Origin: Armillaria gallica
Taxonomy: Eukaryota; Basidiomycota; Agaricomycetes; Agaricales; Physalacriaceae
Assembly: GCA_037576215.1 (NCBI GenBank)
Contig: JBANDB010000004.1
Coordinates: 4,464,001-4,528,000 of the forward strand
DNA length: 64,000 nucleotides
Reading direction: 5' to 3'
The position numbers and the translations under genes were made by a program. The notes under the pieces are model-generated. The model worked only from the letters and a program-made list of their open reading frames with translations, was not told the DNA's origin and ran no database searches. This document shows positions 26,900 to 38,974 of the stretch, piece by piece. How positions within the stretch are numbered: position 1 is the stretch's first letter; the number at the start of each line of letters is the position of its first letter.

Positions 26900-28886
26900 G
26901 CATGGCGCACAGACAACGGCGCAATTATAGACGTCGAATGTATTCTACACATGCAATGGACGACAAAAATAATGACAACATGAGCGCCAGCTGCTGCCAC
27001 CTCAATTCAACTCCCGACATAGGTTGGGTACCGCCCGCCCTATACCCGACATCCCCCACGTCTGTGCATCCTCCATTTTCAATGTGGGGGGGGGGTCACA
27101 CTTATGAAGTCTATTCACCCCCTCCCTAACAACCCCCCATCCTCGATTCCGCACTCCACTAATTGTATACAACCACCGGCAGACCCTCTCGTTCTCAATA
27201 CCAGGGAATCCGATGTTGGTATCCATTTTCCTTCTGCAACCTCACTGTGACACTCACTAACCTCAACAATCCCTAGCTCAACATCTGCGGCCATGGCCAG
27301 TTCTTTCTCGGGGCAACATTGATGCCTTGAGCTCACAGATCGGCGTCCGGCGAGTAAGGTAGGTAAGCTCGATCAAACGTATATCATTCCCTTCTGATTT
27401 TTGCTTGAAGAATCTGAGATTGATGTATCATCGTCCGATGAACAAGGTATGATCAATTTACTAGTTCCGTCTTCTTGCCTTTAACTTCTCGACAGCGTCA
27501 TTGTACTTTGACTATGTGTGTCGCCGTCCATGAGCTGCTCAATAGGGTATGCCTCATTCAATTTTACTCGTTCAAAGCTCGGTATTTCTGGAACATCAGC
27601 CTTGCGGCATCAGTCCTTCACTTGTCAAGTTTTTAGTCGGTCTTTTTTTTTTTTGCCGTTTTTCGCACAAGACCTCGGGGTGCTGCAGAGCAAGCAGCAC
27701 CCACAGCATAACAGTATGACAACAATCATGATGTCGTTACCATTCGTTCTGCTGACATTCCATCCCATTTTAGGTTCAAAAACAAGCTCTAGTTTTCCTT
27801 GTAAAGCAAACTTAGGCTCGAGGCAGTTAGGTGTGGCGGGACTTATGACGACCATTTGACTGAAATTTTGACTGGTTTGGAGTCGGGAAAGGGCTCACAT
27901 ATTTCGGGGAGCAGATAAGACGGCGAGACGTGAATGCTGCAGCCGCCCCTTTATGGTGAGTCTTCTGCTCAGTTTACTCAAAATTCGCTTAAAATCACGA
28001 GAATGTGAGTGTGTCTACTCCAATGGCATGGACTACAGGTGCAAGGCGCAGAAAAACTCACCTTCGAGATGATCCCGCATAAGGATGTGGACCAGGGTTC
28101 TTCCTGAGGATGTCAGTGGGTGGTCATTATCAGGTACGTCCACTTGTACGGTTATTTGATTGAAAGTGCTAATATGAAGGTGAGAATTCTATCTAGTGGT
28201 GGATGTTGAGCTGTAGGCAGAGGGGGGTGTCACCGTGACTGTAGTCTAGGCAATGCGCAATGTATGTGTATTGTCACCATCATTATTCGGACTCGTAGTA
28301 TCCGCTGTGCTCCACAGCGGCCCTCTTGGCTAAGTAATTCCTAGGCTTTTGATAAAAGATGATTATCTCCCACTGTGGTTTATATTATAGAGAGTATGCT
28401 GGTCCGATGTCAATAGTTAATTAAAAAAATAGTGTCAAGTGCGTTGCATTCTAACGGATTAAATGCAAGCGAGATCAGAATTCTGGTCTCCCTCTTCGTA
28501 ACCGAGGAAGTTTCTGTCCGCAAGGAAGAAGTTGAAAAGCCCAAATGAGTAATGATCAAAAAGAAAACTGAGGTCGACGGTCATCTGGTCATCCTGGAGA
28601 ATTCTTGATTCAGTCCTTCACGATCCTTTTCTGAGGTGATTTCTGCTCGACTGTTCGTAGTTGTACCCTTGACACCATAGCCTGATCGTAGGCCGTTCTA
28701 ACGCTACTAAGACAGGAAAGGTGCTGGAACTTCTGGTAGATGGTAGACTGGAATCTCAGACCTAGGTAGTACATCATTTCCCAGCGCCACTCATTCTGGG
28801 TATTTATTCTGATCCTAAACAGAACAGCTGTCCCGTCCATTAGCAACAGATCCCACAGTACAAGCTTCCACTGGAGTCGTCGGTCG
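26900..28886. other. Unique interior of inverted-repeat structure, no clear gene
   Basis: Contains a G-run (about 27085-27095) and a T-run (about 27643-27655). Frames are short and antisense to one another, and nothing is recognisable. Confidence 0.5.
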
Positions 28887-30237
28887 ATGTTCAGACAGAA
28901 AGCTCCAAGTCATGTAGGATGTTGCCTGCAATCTAGTATTACTGTATCGGAGGGCTCACTTCTATCACAGATGCCAGCTTCTTCCGATAACTGTCCGGTG
29001 GACCTTCAACTCGATGAATCTTCAATGTTTGCAGATGCCAATGAAGAATCTGGCATTTTTGCAGATGCCAACGAAGACATAGCTCCGACATGCCTATCGT
29101 CCTTACCCTTGCAATGCTTGGGCAATGTTCTTCCTCCATCAAGGTTACCAGAGACTCGACCCACGCCAGTCCCTCCTGCTGAGGCGCAGTATCGGAAGGT
29201 TTGTAAGTTAACAATGCTTATCGCTCATCGCTTAGAGATTTCAAGTCATTTTCATTCTAACCAACATGTATACAGGCATCGAATTAGGAAGGGGCTCGCG
29301 TATCGTGATACTACACGAACCCAACAATGATATTTTGCCTAACCATCTGAAGGAAGACGTCGATGTTCACAGAAATGTGTACAATAATTCGCCTGGCGAT
29401 GATTTTTTCGCCCAAAGAAATACCCGGATAGACACCGTGGCGGCCACACTCTCACTGGAGAATGAAGTCTTGACTCACTGGCCAATCCCAAGCACCCTTT
29501 CTAACGTAGAGGAAGATGGACATCAGGAACCCTTTCAGCTCCTGCACGCATCAGAGATTGCCGTAGAACAGTCTCATCTTACTCCGCATGGTGATGTTCA
29601 CCAGGAGTTACCATGTCTATCTGCGTTCCTTCCAACAAATATCCAACTTGCCGGCGCCTTCGGAGCCCAGCCAAAGCAGTCTCCTATTGGTGATGAGGTT
29701 GAAGTCGTAACAGATGGTATGCCAAGTCTGCTGCTTCTTGGGTTCCGGAAGCTAACGTTAAGCATAGACACCCTGGATCCCGGCCCTAACTTTGCTTCAT
29801 CTTTTCAGTCTCCGAGTCACAGAGTGCAAATTTTTGAAGATGTTGATGATCATAATTCCTTCACGGAGCACCTTATCCCTGATTGCACCGCAGTGGAATC
29901 TGATCCAATTGATGATGCTGCTCAAAAAATCAGGGAAGAGGTGAGGATAATGGCGTTAAGGTTGGGTGTGGATTTTCATGAAATTGTAGAACGAGCGTTT
30001 CCCAGCCGATCATTTATGGACAGACCTAAGGCTGATGCTAGAGGGCCGCAGTTCTCCTGTGCCCACGATAGCATAGCAGTTTTTTCTGGAGTGCCGCTAC
30101 CTCTCGACCATCACGGGCCGACACCTGAGCTACAACAGAATGATGCGCCTGCACTCATGCAAGCTTTGCTAAGTGCGGTTACTTTTTTCAACCTTACGGA
30201 CACTTTTTCACTCGCTACTCAGGCCGTCACGGAGTGA
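28887..30237 (+). CDS. Hypothetical protein, 2 exons, 425 aa
   Basis: Exons 28887-29202 and 29276-30237 join in phase across a 73-nt intron (GTAAGT...ATACAG), giving 425 aa. A short repeat, FADANEESGIFADANED, lies near residue 50. The C-terminal part DPIDDAAQKIREEVRIMALR is helical. I know no matching family. Coding-like sequence continues at 30241-30440 (KSLAVAGKLLKGWPFEVHL) and 30480-30627 (LVLTGADEDFVPVIRTARD) on the same strand, so further exons are possible. It is the only sizeable gene between the inverted arms. Confidence 0.45.
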
Positions 30238-30639
30238 AGGGACGGGGTCGTGGGATGTTTCCCTGGCTCAGCCTGGGAAAGAGCTTAGCGGTGGCAGGAA
30301 AGCTTCTCAAGGGCTGGCCCTTTGAAGTCCATCTTCCTATATTGAACAGCTTCGAAGGGGGTGCATTTTCTAAGCTGCCTGACCATCTGAGAGAAGCTCT
30401 TAGAGCTGCTTTGAAGGAAAACTTATTGGTTATCGAAGGTGACCTATAGCTCCTTGGTATTACAGCCAACTGACAAGATCATGCTAGACCTGGTCCTTAC
30501 CGGCGCGGACGAGGATTTTGTTCCCGTGATTCGCACTGCGCGGGATCCGGCTGCCCCGGATAAATACCTGGAGGTCATATACTCCCGCCAGAGAAACGTT
30601 GCTCGATGCCATGTACGCCAAGAATGACCAGGTGCAGGT

Positions 30640-31916
30640 GCCAGTTTTCAAGTTCCAGCATGTACTGAACTTGAGATGCATTCATATTGATACACCTTGG
30701 AGTCCAACTAGTGTGGTGAGGGCCATCGCATCTGCGTGGCATTACAGTCCTATGCTCCTATTTATTACATGACCGGCAATGCCGGAACAGAGCCAGCTTT
30801 TGATCGATGTTATCCCACATCATATCCTACCCCCGCGCCCCCGCTGGCTTGTAATGGACTGCGTTTCCGTTGAAAGTACATGCATGTATACACCAAATGT
30901 GACCAAAAACAGATGGCAAAGGTAGTGCTAGGTGCTACATATATCTCTTGTATGTGTTGAATGACCACCACCTGCAGAAAATTCGTAAATCATAGGGGTC
31001 TTTCAAGGTATTGAAGCCTAAGTGTCAATAGTCAGCCAGCGAAAGAGGAATGGAAAAACTCACAGTCAATGACAAGCGAAAAACCTTCAATGTTAGAAAT
31101 GACCTTCGAAGTAGAGCGCTCGTTTGTGAAGAAATCAGTCGGCGTTGATGAAAACAACATCTGGTCCAAAGGATCTTGGAAGGATCAGCAAAGAGAAGTA
31201 TGGCAAGGAAATTGCTACTCGAAAGGTAGCTTGATGTCCCCTGCGACTTCAGTGCGTGCTCATCATCCCACACTTGAAGTAAGATGGGACTGAGAAAAAG
31301 AGTAAGCATCATGAACGCACACACCCAGGACTGAGAAAATGGACGTGTACCGAAGACAAACTGCGGCCCTCCTTCAAACCCAGCATCAACAGTATCTGAC
31401 CAACAAAATGTGAGCACAACTTATCGAATCCTAAAAAAAGAGGAAAGGACCCGCTCACCGTGGTCGTCGATGTCGACATGGTGCCAAAGAGCACACATCT
31501 GTCACAAAATAAGCAAACGTATGAATAACGGACATAATGACGCTTACCTCTAGAACGTTGAACGGAGCCGTGATAGCTGTCTACCGTCTTGGAAGGTTCC
31601 ACTGGGCTGAGTTGACAGCGTAGAAAGCGCGCTAGATAGCACCCTCCAGACAGTGCTGCGGCTGTCAACGAGGAACACCAAGAGTTACCAAGAGGCGTCT
31701 ACAGGGTGGTAGTGCTGTTCCCACGGTCGAAATTTCAGACTGTCGGACTTTGGACCGTTTACCTTCGCGTACCTACGACCACCACTAGCGACCCTGAACG
31801 TTTCCCACTGCCCGACCGTCTCAACGCTCCTAAGCTCGCAGCTTAGACGTGTGCACAATTTCACCGTGGTCGCTCCAGGCAATATAAAGTACAATGTGTC
31901 GAGTCCGTCATCTTTT
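30640..31916 (-). pseudogene. Anonymous region with a minus-strand coding remnant at 31685-31936
   Basis: The minus strand at 31685-31936 encodes LDTLYFILPGATTVKLCTRL and SVETVGQWETFRVASGG. A diverged relative lies at 60339-60548 (SVETTGKWKYTEVANHGGG), on the same strand and with matching DNA around CGACCACCAC and CGTCTCAACGCTCC. This is a dispersed family I cannot name. The rest shows no supportable gene. Confidence 0.35.
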
Positions 31917-33254
31917 ATGAAGTGGTGAGCCGTCACGGGGCGCGGCAGGTCCGAGTCCTGTGTGGGACGTCTATCAGATCAAAAGGTAAGCGACCACGGC
32001 ACCAGAAGGTATCGGTCGAAGGAAAGTGCAAGGTAGCTTGACGAGCGCTTCACAGAGCTCGAAGAATGGCAGTCTTGCCGAAACGGCGTCTCGTCAACCT
32101 GGTCAAGATTATCGAGGCGTTATCAGCGAAGCGCATACGCATCCTGTTTGTGTCTTGATTGCTGTTGTCGATCAGTGTCCCTTGCAGCCGGTACCAGAAC
32201 AACCTATCCCGCCGAGTCGACGGTCAATTTTGGGTATCCAGAGGCCAAGTGGGCATACGAAGAGCTATTGCTCTCGCTTCAGGGGAAGATCCGTGCTTGG
32301 GATGAACGGGGCGAGGAAACATTTGAGAGGAATGAGAAAGTCCAGTATTGTTGGACGAAACATCTAAAAGGCTGTTCCTCTCAGGCTGGGGGTAGAATGT
32401 CGGGGATGACGCTGTTCAAGTCAATTTGTACAACTGCGCCACGAAATATCACTCTTGACACAATGGTTCATAAGACCTGCAAAAACTATGCGTCAGCGGA
32501 GAAGGGCATCGAAAGAGAGGGTAACACGCACTGAGCATCCATAACCGAGCTCGTCAAAGCCCCTTCACCTTCCCAGGCAAGAAACATGCTTCGTGTCCCC
32601 CAAATACGCTCACGTCCGAGAGCAGTGACCAAAGACAATGTGATATACTGATATGGGGGCTATCACGAGCTGCCTCCATGAAAATTTGGAATGTCTCTTT
32701 TGACTGAAGAATAACATTGTAGACGAGCCCTCGAAGTGTATCGGGAAGCTATCTGCGAGAGGGATGCTGGATCCACAAGGGGCTGTCTAGTCTCTTCAAG
32801 GATCGGCGACATCATAGCGGCTGTCGAGGTTGTCTCCAGAGGAAATCCTAGCTTTGCTTGATGTCAAAGGCTCTCAATACGCGGAGGGCTCTGCCGTGAA
32901 TGAAGGACTTAAAGGTTCTCCACCCATTCTTCTCTATGCTGAAACGACTGTGACAGAGACATCTTGCAAGTTCAATGTTGGTGGAATGATCACCGCGAGC
33001 GATGAATGTCTTCCTGGCGACTAACTTTTCTCCACACAGAGGGCATAGCGTCAACAGTGTCTCAGGGAAGTGTATCGGTATCAGGCCGACCAGGTGAAGA
33101 CAGTGAAGAATGCTGGGACATTGACACAGGAAATGCTCAGGAAATGGGACAGGGATTCGCTGTAATGAGGGAAGAAGATTTGATCATTTATGAGCTCGAG
33201 ACGATCGCCCACGACTAGCCGAAGCCTAGAACGCGATAGGCTTTTTCTCGTATG
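31917..33254 (+). repeat. Right arm of large inverted repeat
   Basis: Inverted partner of 25526-26841. Slightly longer, because the left arm has lost short stretches near its outer end. Confidence 0.9.
32148..33218 (+). CDS. Arm gene, right copy: hypothetical protein, better preserved
   Basis: A first long block (32148-32530) with conserved Cys and His (QYCWTKHLKGCSSQAGG, then HKTCKNYASAEKGI) splices well at GAGG/GTAACA to an exon starting near 32579 (KKHASCPPNTLTSES). Later blocks are 32830-32990 (SPEEILALLDVKGSQYAEG) and, after an intron with branch-site CTAAC ending CACACAG at about 33041, EGIASTVSQGSVSVSGRPGED to the stop at 33218. Some intermediate joins remain unresolved. The corresponding intron in the left arm keeps a branch site (CTGAC) and the acceptor while other bases differ. 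No family recognised. The start probably lies inside the arm near 32030-32100. Confidence 0.4.
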
Positions 33255-33436
33255 GAAAATGAGAGGTTGGCCATTCTAACCATATCGAAGGAATCATCAA
33301 GAAACACAGATACTTGCCGACCGATGCCAAAGGTCGAGCCGAAAACAACCTAAGGTCCGCTGACTAAAAAACGGCAAAGCCCGGGATAACCGAAATGCAC
33401 CGCCACCGAACACCTACCGGACTCGGAATGTGCGAC

Positions 33437-33863
33437 TAGTGTTTCGATAACTCGGCTTAAAGCCACGCGCCACGCCAGTCAAGCCGAACTAAGTCGCGCC
33501 GCTGTTGCCGAGTGACTTCAGCAAAGTCACACTTCAGTATCGGCTCGGCGGGGCTTGACGCGGACCTGAAGTTGCCCGAGCTTCGACTTGATTTAAAAAT
33601 ACCGAAATACTATTTTAGGTCAATTTTAACACGGCCCGATACTCGCCGTTATTTCTGCGACGAGTTCTCAAAGATCGCGTTGCCTAAACAACTAATGACT
33701 TGCCATTTGAAGGAGACGCATGAAGTCATGGCCTCAACGGCTGGCTTCGGCGTGACGGCAACTTGGCTTCAGAGCTGTCAAAAATTATGACTTGGTGAAG
33801 CCGTTGAAGCCGAAGTCATATGAAGTCACGCCGAGTCGCGCCAAGTCACGTCATCGAAACCTA
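33437..33863. repeat. Possible hAT-like repeat, 427 bp
   Basis: The left end TAGTGTTTCGATAACTCGGCTT and the complement of the right end, TAGGTTTCGATGACGTGACTT, are imperfectly alike. The interior is rich in GAAGTC/GACTTC and GCCGA motifs in both orientations. No 8-bp duplication is visible, so this is weaker than the other MITEs. Confidence 0.4.
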
Positions 33864-36800
33864 GGACGCTTAGTTTTGAGTTTTACCTTATAATATAATA
33901 TGTGCAAATAAAAACCCTTTTATAGCAATAGTCAACTTTCAGAAATAATCGTGCCAAATAAACTCGTCAGCTAAGAGCTTCACTCAGTGTACACTGTACC
34001 TCGCATACTTGTGTCGCACACCTTGAATGAGCTTGGGACTGGTACAAAGGTACGTTTCATCTATTTCAGTACGCATTAATTTACTTATTTTAGATCCTTT
34101 TAGTCTATCCGGCGGCCTCAAGATCCTCAGATAGCTGGCATTCGACGGTAAGCGACGTTGAGCACCCCAACGACACCCTTACGATGGACATTATTACCCA
34201 TGGCTAGCCCCGCCACCTTCGCCTGCTAGTACGCCCTCAAGCGCGCCCGCCCCATTTCCCCACGCGGAGATCGCTTCCAATCGCAATGAGCTCTAGCAAT
34301 CCATGTACAAAACGATGCCCAATGAGCAAGGATATCGAATATCGGCTACCATCTGGGAGCATGGGCCCATATGCAAGCCCCCCCAGCACACCCGGGCGTT
34401 CTATGATAACGGCGATGGTGACACTAGCATGCGTAATGGCTAGGGAGGTTCCTCTGGGAAGAGAGGAGATGCATGAGGCACAGGACGTGCTGCCGGGATT
34501 GGAAAAGGGCCGAAGACGGGTGGGAGAGCATGGGTGGGAGGGCGTAGCAGAGATCGAGGTCCGACAAACGACGACGACGACAGCGATGATGCACCTTTGG
34601 TTACTGATTCACCGTGTAAGGACACGACAGACGCCGGTGGTATGGCTAGGATCACCATGTTCTAATGGCCAAGCTCAATGGTAAGCTCGTTTCTCCCCAT
34701 CATTTCTATCACTTGCCGACTGCCTGTTCACAGTCTTGCTCTCAAATTTCAATCCCCGTGCCTCCTGTTTTCTTGAATGACAGCGTGTGTTGAAGAAAAT
34801 CAACGAGGTATATGTTTCGTACATGGTATTCTAATTCTCTGCTAACACCTCCTGCCGAGTTACGATACACACAGAACTCCCCACAACAGCATCGATACCA
34901 ATCATCGTCTCACACGGCACTTGTGCGTACAGTCAAGGTCGACCACAGCGGGAGATTCACTGTCAACTAACATCTGGCAGCAGGAGGGACAACGGAATGC
35001 TAACTCGATCCCAACCACCGGGACGACAACGAGTGTGGATATCGACGACATTAGGAGGGGTGGGACTGTTATAATGCAATGAAGGGGATCTGGAGGTGCA
35101 GCGAATAAGATCGGGACCCCGACATTGTACGATGAATGCCAGCGATATGTTGTGAGGAGACCGCGTCTTTGTCTTGATGCCACGTCCGATGAGCAAGAGC
35201 TTGGGGCCGTCAGGACAGTAATATTGCTTCTTCAAGAAGCAGGATGTGCAGGCACTATGGTGTGTACTTTTTACTATGTCGATGTCTTTTTTCGTAGCTA
35301 ATCTTTCCGATGCAGACTCCAAACTGCTTGTTGAGTCTTAAGATTCATGTTTAATGTCAACGAGAGCTGTCTGTTCCGACTTCAACAAGGCAGGATGCAG
35401 GTATAGCTCTGCATTGGGCGGAAATAATGATGAGTGAGTAACGGTCCACTGGTCTGTTTCTCTATTATTGATCTTGAATAAAGATCGCTTGGCCTCGAAG
35501 ATAACATAGCCGACGAGTCCTCGCTAGGACTTCTGTGGTCCCATCACAATTACGGTGTACGTACCAACCTCTACCAAAGCAGAAGGAAGACGGTGGATAT
35601 CGGATAGGCACCATCGAGCTAGTGACGGTACCTGCGCTAGGACCGGAGCAAGCGGGAAAGGAAGTACGAGGGTTGTCAGGGAAAGTGGTTGCATGAAAGC
35701 GAGGTGAACGTGGGATATGTGGCAAATGGTTTACCAGATGAATGGCAGTATTTCTCGTCGGTCTTGCGATTGTGTAGATTTCGCATTTGTTTTCATGTCC
35801 ATTCTTTCCCCACTCGGACGTAATACTATCTAGTCTTTCACGATTAATCTTCCCAAGTATATCATGACCGTCGTTACCGCTTTTCGAGTATATTGTTTTT
35901 ACCCTCATATTAGCAGAGACGGAGTATATATCGCAATAGCACGCACTCCCCTTTGAGTATACGAGCGGAATGTTGAGGAAGGAGGTGAACAGAGCGAATT
36001 TGTATACGTGCAGATATCTATTTATCATGTTGTTTTTGTTTTTGTATAACCATGTAGTATGTGCCTCGTAGTGTTCACAAGTTGCTTTGCTTCGGGCTCG
36101 TTCCCGCCGTGCTAGCAGCAGCCCACTTCGGCTAAGTTATATACGCTATCTGACTGCGAATACTGGAAGACTGGACTGGTTGGCCGTCTCCGCTAATACC
36201 GCACCGAATGTACAACACGCTACAACGCGGAGGCGATATCCGGGCCGGAGTATCATGTGATCAGGGTGATTGTCATGTCGCGTCTCTATTTTGGTGTGTT
36301 GTCATCCCCTCGCTGATCAGCGCTAGCTTATACTCTGGCTGTTGGTTTTCCTTCCCTTCCCTCTTCGGCTTCCGTATTCTTAGGATCCTCTCGCTTGCTT
36401 TTCGCAACCTACCCTCGGCAGAGGCTAGAACGGCACTTCGCGGTGTCTGGGTAGGTGTCAGCTTCGGCTGCACCTGCAGCGATGATCCTAAGAACGCGAT
36501 GCTCCTCTTTCCCACCTACTTCTACCTTCTCAAGTTAAACGTGGCTAGAAGTACCACATTTTCCTCAAACTCTTGACGTGTTGCTAGCTTTCTCTCCTCA
36601 AACTTACTTACCGACTCGGCTATATCTGACTCCAATACCAAACACATTTTGCGATCCGGCGTGCGAAACAAGGTGCGCAAATGTTGGCCTTCACTCCTTT
36701 ATGTTGTATCTGACGCTTATTTAGCTTTGCGCTTCCTTGAATGTGACGACGTATGTTTAGTCTCCCCTAGGGAGACTCTTAATCTCTCGACCGACAAGCA

Positions 36801-36900
36801 GTCGAGATTAAATCAATGGAAGCTATTCCATGGACTTATCCTGTATGCCGTCTGCTCGGCACACATGACCTTCACGATGGCGTCAATGACCAGCAGCAGG
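33864..36900. other. No confident gene
   Basis: Contains frames up to 187 codons (35465-36028, minus strand) without recognisable features. A plus-strand stretch near 35560-35640 (GGYRIGTIELVTVPAL) reads like protein but has stops close by. No terminal repeats seen. Confidence 0.4.
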
Positions 36901-36949
36901 AACCGTGCCTTGTTATCGATACTCCCTCCGTATTCATCCATCCGAGTAT

Positions 36950-38225
36950 TCGCTCCGTCCCAAGTCAACACCGCCTGCACATATATCCCAGGAGTTCTCC
37001 TAGATCCCGTTCACTGCGAGAGGTCATGAGTTGCAAGAACATCTCGCCAACAGGACATTCGACGCAGAGGACGTACGGAAACCATTCCCTGCCGATGATT
37101 TCAGGAATTCCTGCTCGTCCTAAGGCCCACGGTTGGCGGTGTATGAAGCATCCCTTTTCTTGGACCGCATCCATGATTCGGTGAATTTTAAGTGATGGGA
37201 ATAGCGCCTGGTTCTATGCATCTGCTCGCTACTCCAGCGGTGCGTGGTCCCTATCTCAGCCGCAATCAACGGCTTCGGAGACGAGGAAGATTGTTGGTAC
37301 ATGCACTTGTTGGACGTAACAATCCTTCACGATCGGAATGTGCCGTACGCATGCCTTTTAAGGCACTTATGCGCGATGTAGTGCGAGGGTAACCCGGTTT
37401 TGAAGGGTTATTTTTCCGACTTTGGTTAGCTCCGACAGTTTAGAAGACCTGGTGCAGGTTTATAGTGATTAAACGTGTTGAATAACACTCTTTACGATGG
37501 TTAGTCATCATTGCATGAGAAAACCACCGTCTCTGATTGTTTGTTTTAGGTTGCTTGGTGCTGAGTGCAAGGTACCGAATATCCATCCCCTACAGCCGTG
37601 GTACGAGTACCTGTAAGAACCTCTGCGGCACCGTATGTTCCTGAAGTTTGACACATCTCTCCCAACAATACTTCTCCTTCCGCCAAGCTGGCCTACGGAG
37701 TACGAATCTGCGATTGACAAGGTTCTCGCCGACATAGACTTTAACCAACTTTTGAACGCTTGTTTGACGAAAGCCAATATCGTGAGCGTTGATCATGACC
37801 GCGAGAAGTGACTCTACCGTCCCCATACGAAGATGCACAATAGGGCTATCGACATCCTGCAGCTCACAGACGTTGTGGAGATGAAGGCCCTCGACAATTC
37901 CTTGAACGAAGGTACCAATGCGATTCAATTATTGACAGGTATGATCACTTCACGACGCATTGTTTGCCTTTTGCTCATTGACTTTGTTAGATGGTAAAGA
38001 CCCGCTGAAACCAGTGCCGCATAAGAAGCCGATTGGAGGCACTCTGTTTGTCGATGATGTTAGCCCGAGTGCTGCCACAGAGAATTTGACTTCCGAAGAT
38101 GAGGAAGATGCAAATGACATCCCATCGACTCTGAGTACTGCCTCTTTGACGACCAAGAAGCGCAAATCGGATAGTAACGAGGACGAGGTATGGGCTAGTC
38201 CACTCACTCTGATCGCAAGCTGACT
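36950..38225 (+). pseudogene. Coding remnants of an unknown gene
   Basis: Plus-strand exon-like pieces. 37030-37190 reads ANRTFDAEDVRKPFPADDF, then a stop, then RLAVYEASLFLDRIHDSV. 37640-37810 includes AIDKVLADIDFNQLLNACL. 37850-38220 includes IDILQLTDVVEMKALDNSL, a probable intron ending GTTAG at about 37990, then GGTLFVDDVSPSAATENL and a basic-acidic tail. Stops separate the pieces. Function unknown. Confidence 0.3.
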
Positions 38226-38301
38226 TTTCACTTCCCAGTCTTCTTCCAAGGTCTCAACTTGAACTTATGACAGCCAGGCGACCGCTTCTGTGAGACGGAC
38301 G

Positions 38302-38783
38302 CTAGACCCGATTAACAAGAGTGGCTTCGCCAGAACTCTTCCGAACGACCAACCGGCGCCGATCCAGTGTACCAAAAAATACGCCATGCAGATACTCTCT
38401 AGTGCTGGCCTGCGGAACAAGCTCAGGAAGCATAGCGACCGTCATGTTGCCCCTGCGAACAATTAGGGCACCTAATACGGCACGAATACATTGCCGGACA
38501 TCTTCTCCTGGTACTGATACGATGGCATCCAGCGTGGTTTGATATAGTATCGTCAGGGCCGCCATTGCATCTGCTGGAATCGTAGTTTCGGGTAGCACCT
38601 TGAGCCTCTTGAGGCCAGGAAAATCACACAGGAATGAGCACACTGTTGCCGCCCATATGAACAACCTGCTCGCCCGCTCAGCGAGCTGAGTCATAACATC
38701 TTCCTTATTGTGGGCGCCCCAGACAGTCTTGTCGTTGATGCTGGCAAAGCTTCGCCGGATGAAGTACTTGTCTGCGGTGTTGA
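38302..38783 (-). pseudogene. NACHT-type (fungal NLR) gene fragment
   Basis: The minus strand encodes FIRRSFASINDKTVW, then QLAERASRLFIWAATVCSFL, then IRAVLGALIVRRGNMTVAML. The pattern of an LAE-A--LFIWAAT block followed by a GA(L/I)-VRR block is typical of the region just after the nucleotide-binding core in NACHT proteins of mushrooms, which act in self/non-self recognition. The P-loop half and the C-terminal repeats are missing from the surroundings, so only a fragment remains. Confidence 0.6.
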
Positions 38784-38974
38784 GCCATCATTCTCCATTT
38801 TGTTAGCAATATAACAACTCAGTCAGACACATGACGTAGTAGTGAATGGCTGAGGTGCAAAGAGGGGGTAATCGGTAGGTATTGGCTACGAAAGAAAGGA
38901 GTCATTGATCTAAATATAGTACATAAGTTCAAGAATGAAATAACGAGAATACTGGAATGGGATAGCCTGAATCT

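Larger units (their letters stand above)
25520..33260. mobile_element. 7.7-kb structure with 1.3-kb inverted arms, possible transposon
   Basis: The outer ends match in inverted orientation (CATACGAGAAAAAGCCTATCGCG at about 25526 and its complement ending about 33254). The arms run about 25526-26841 and 31917-33254 and enclose about 5 kb of unique DNA. Parts of the arms are almost identical over several hundred bases. Each arm holds the 3' part of the same gene, reading outwards, with the stop codon about 35 bp from the arm end. No clear target duplication was seen. It may be a transposon with long TIRs, or an inverted duplication of a gene end. Confidence 0.6.

Noticed and set aside
33437..33863. 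Firm hAT MITE call
   Set aside because: The ends are only imperfectly alike and the flanks TGTGCGAC and GGACGCTT do not match; listed only as a possible repeat.
35465..36028. 187-codon minus-strand frame as a gene
   Set aside because: No recognisable domain, no splice support and unusual composition; likely chance.
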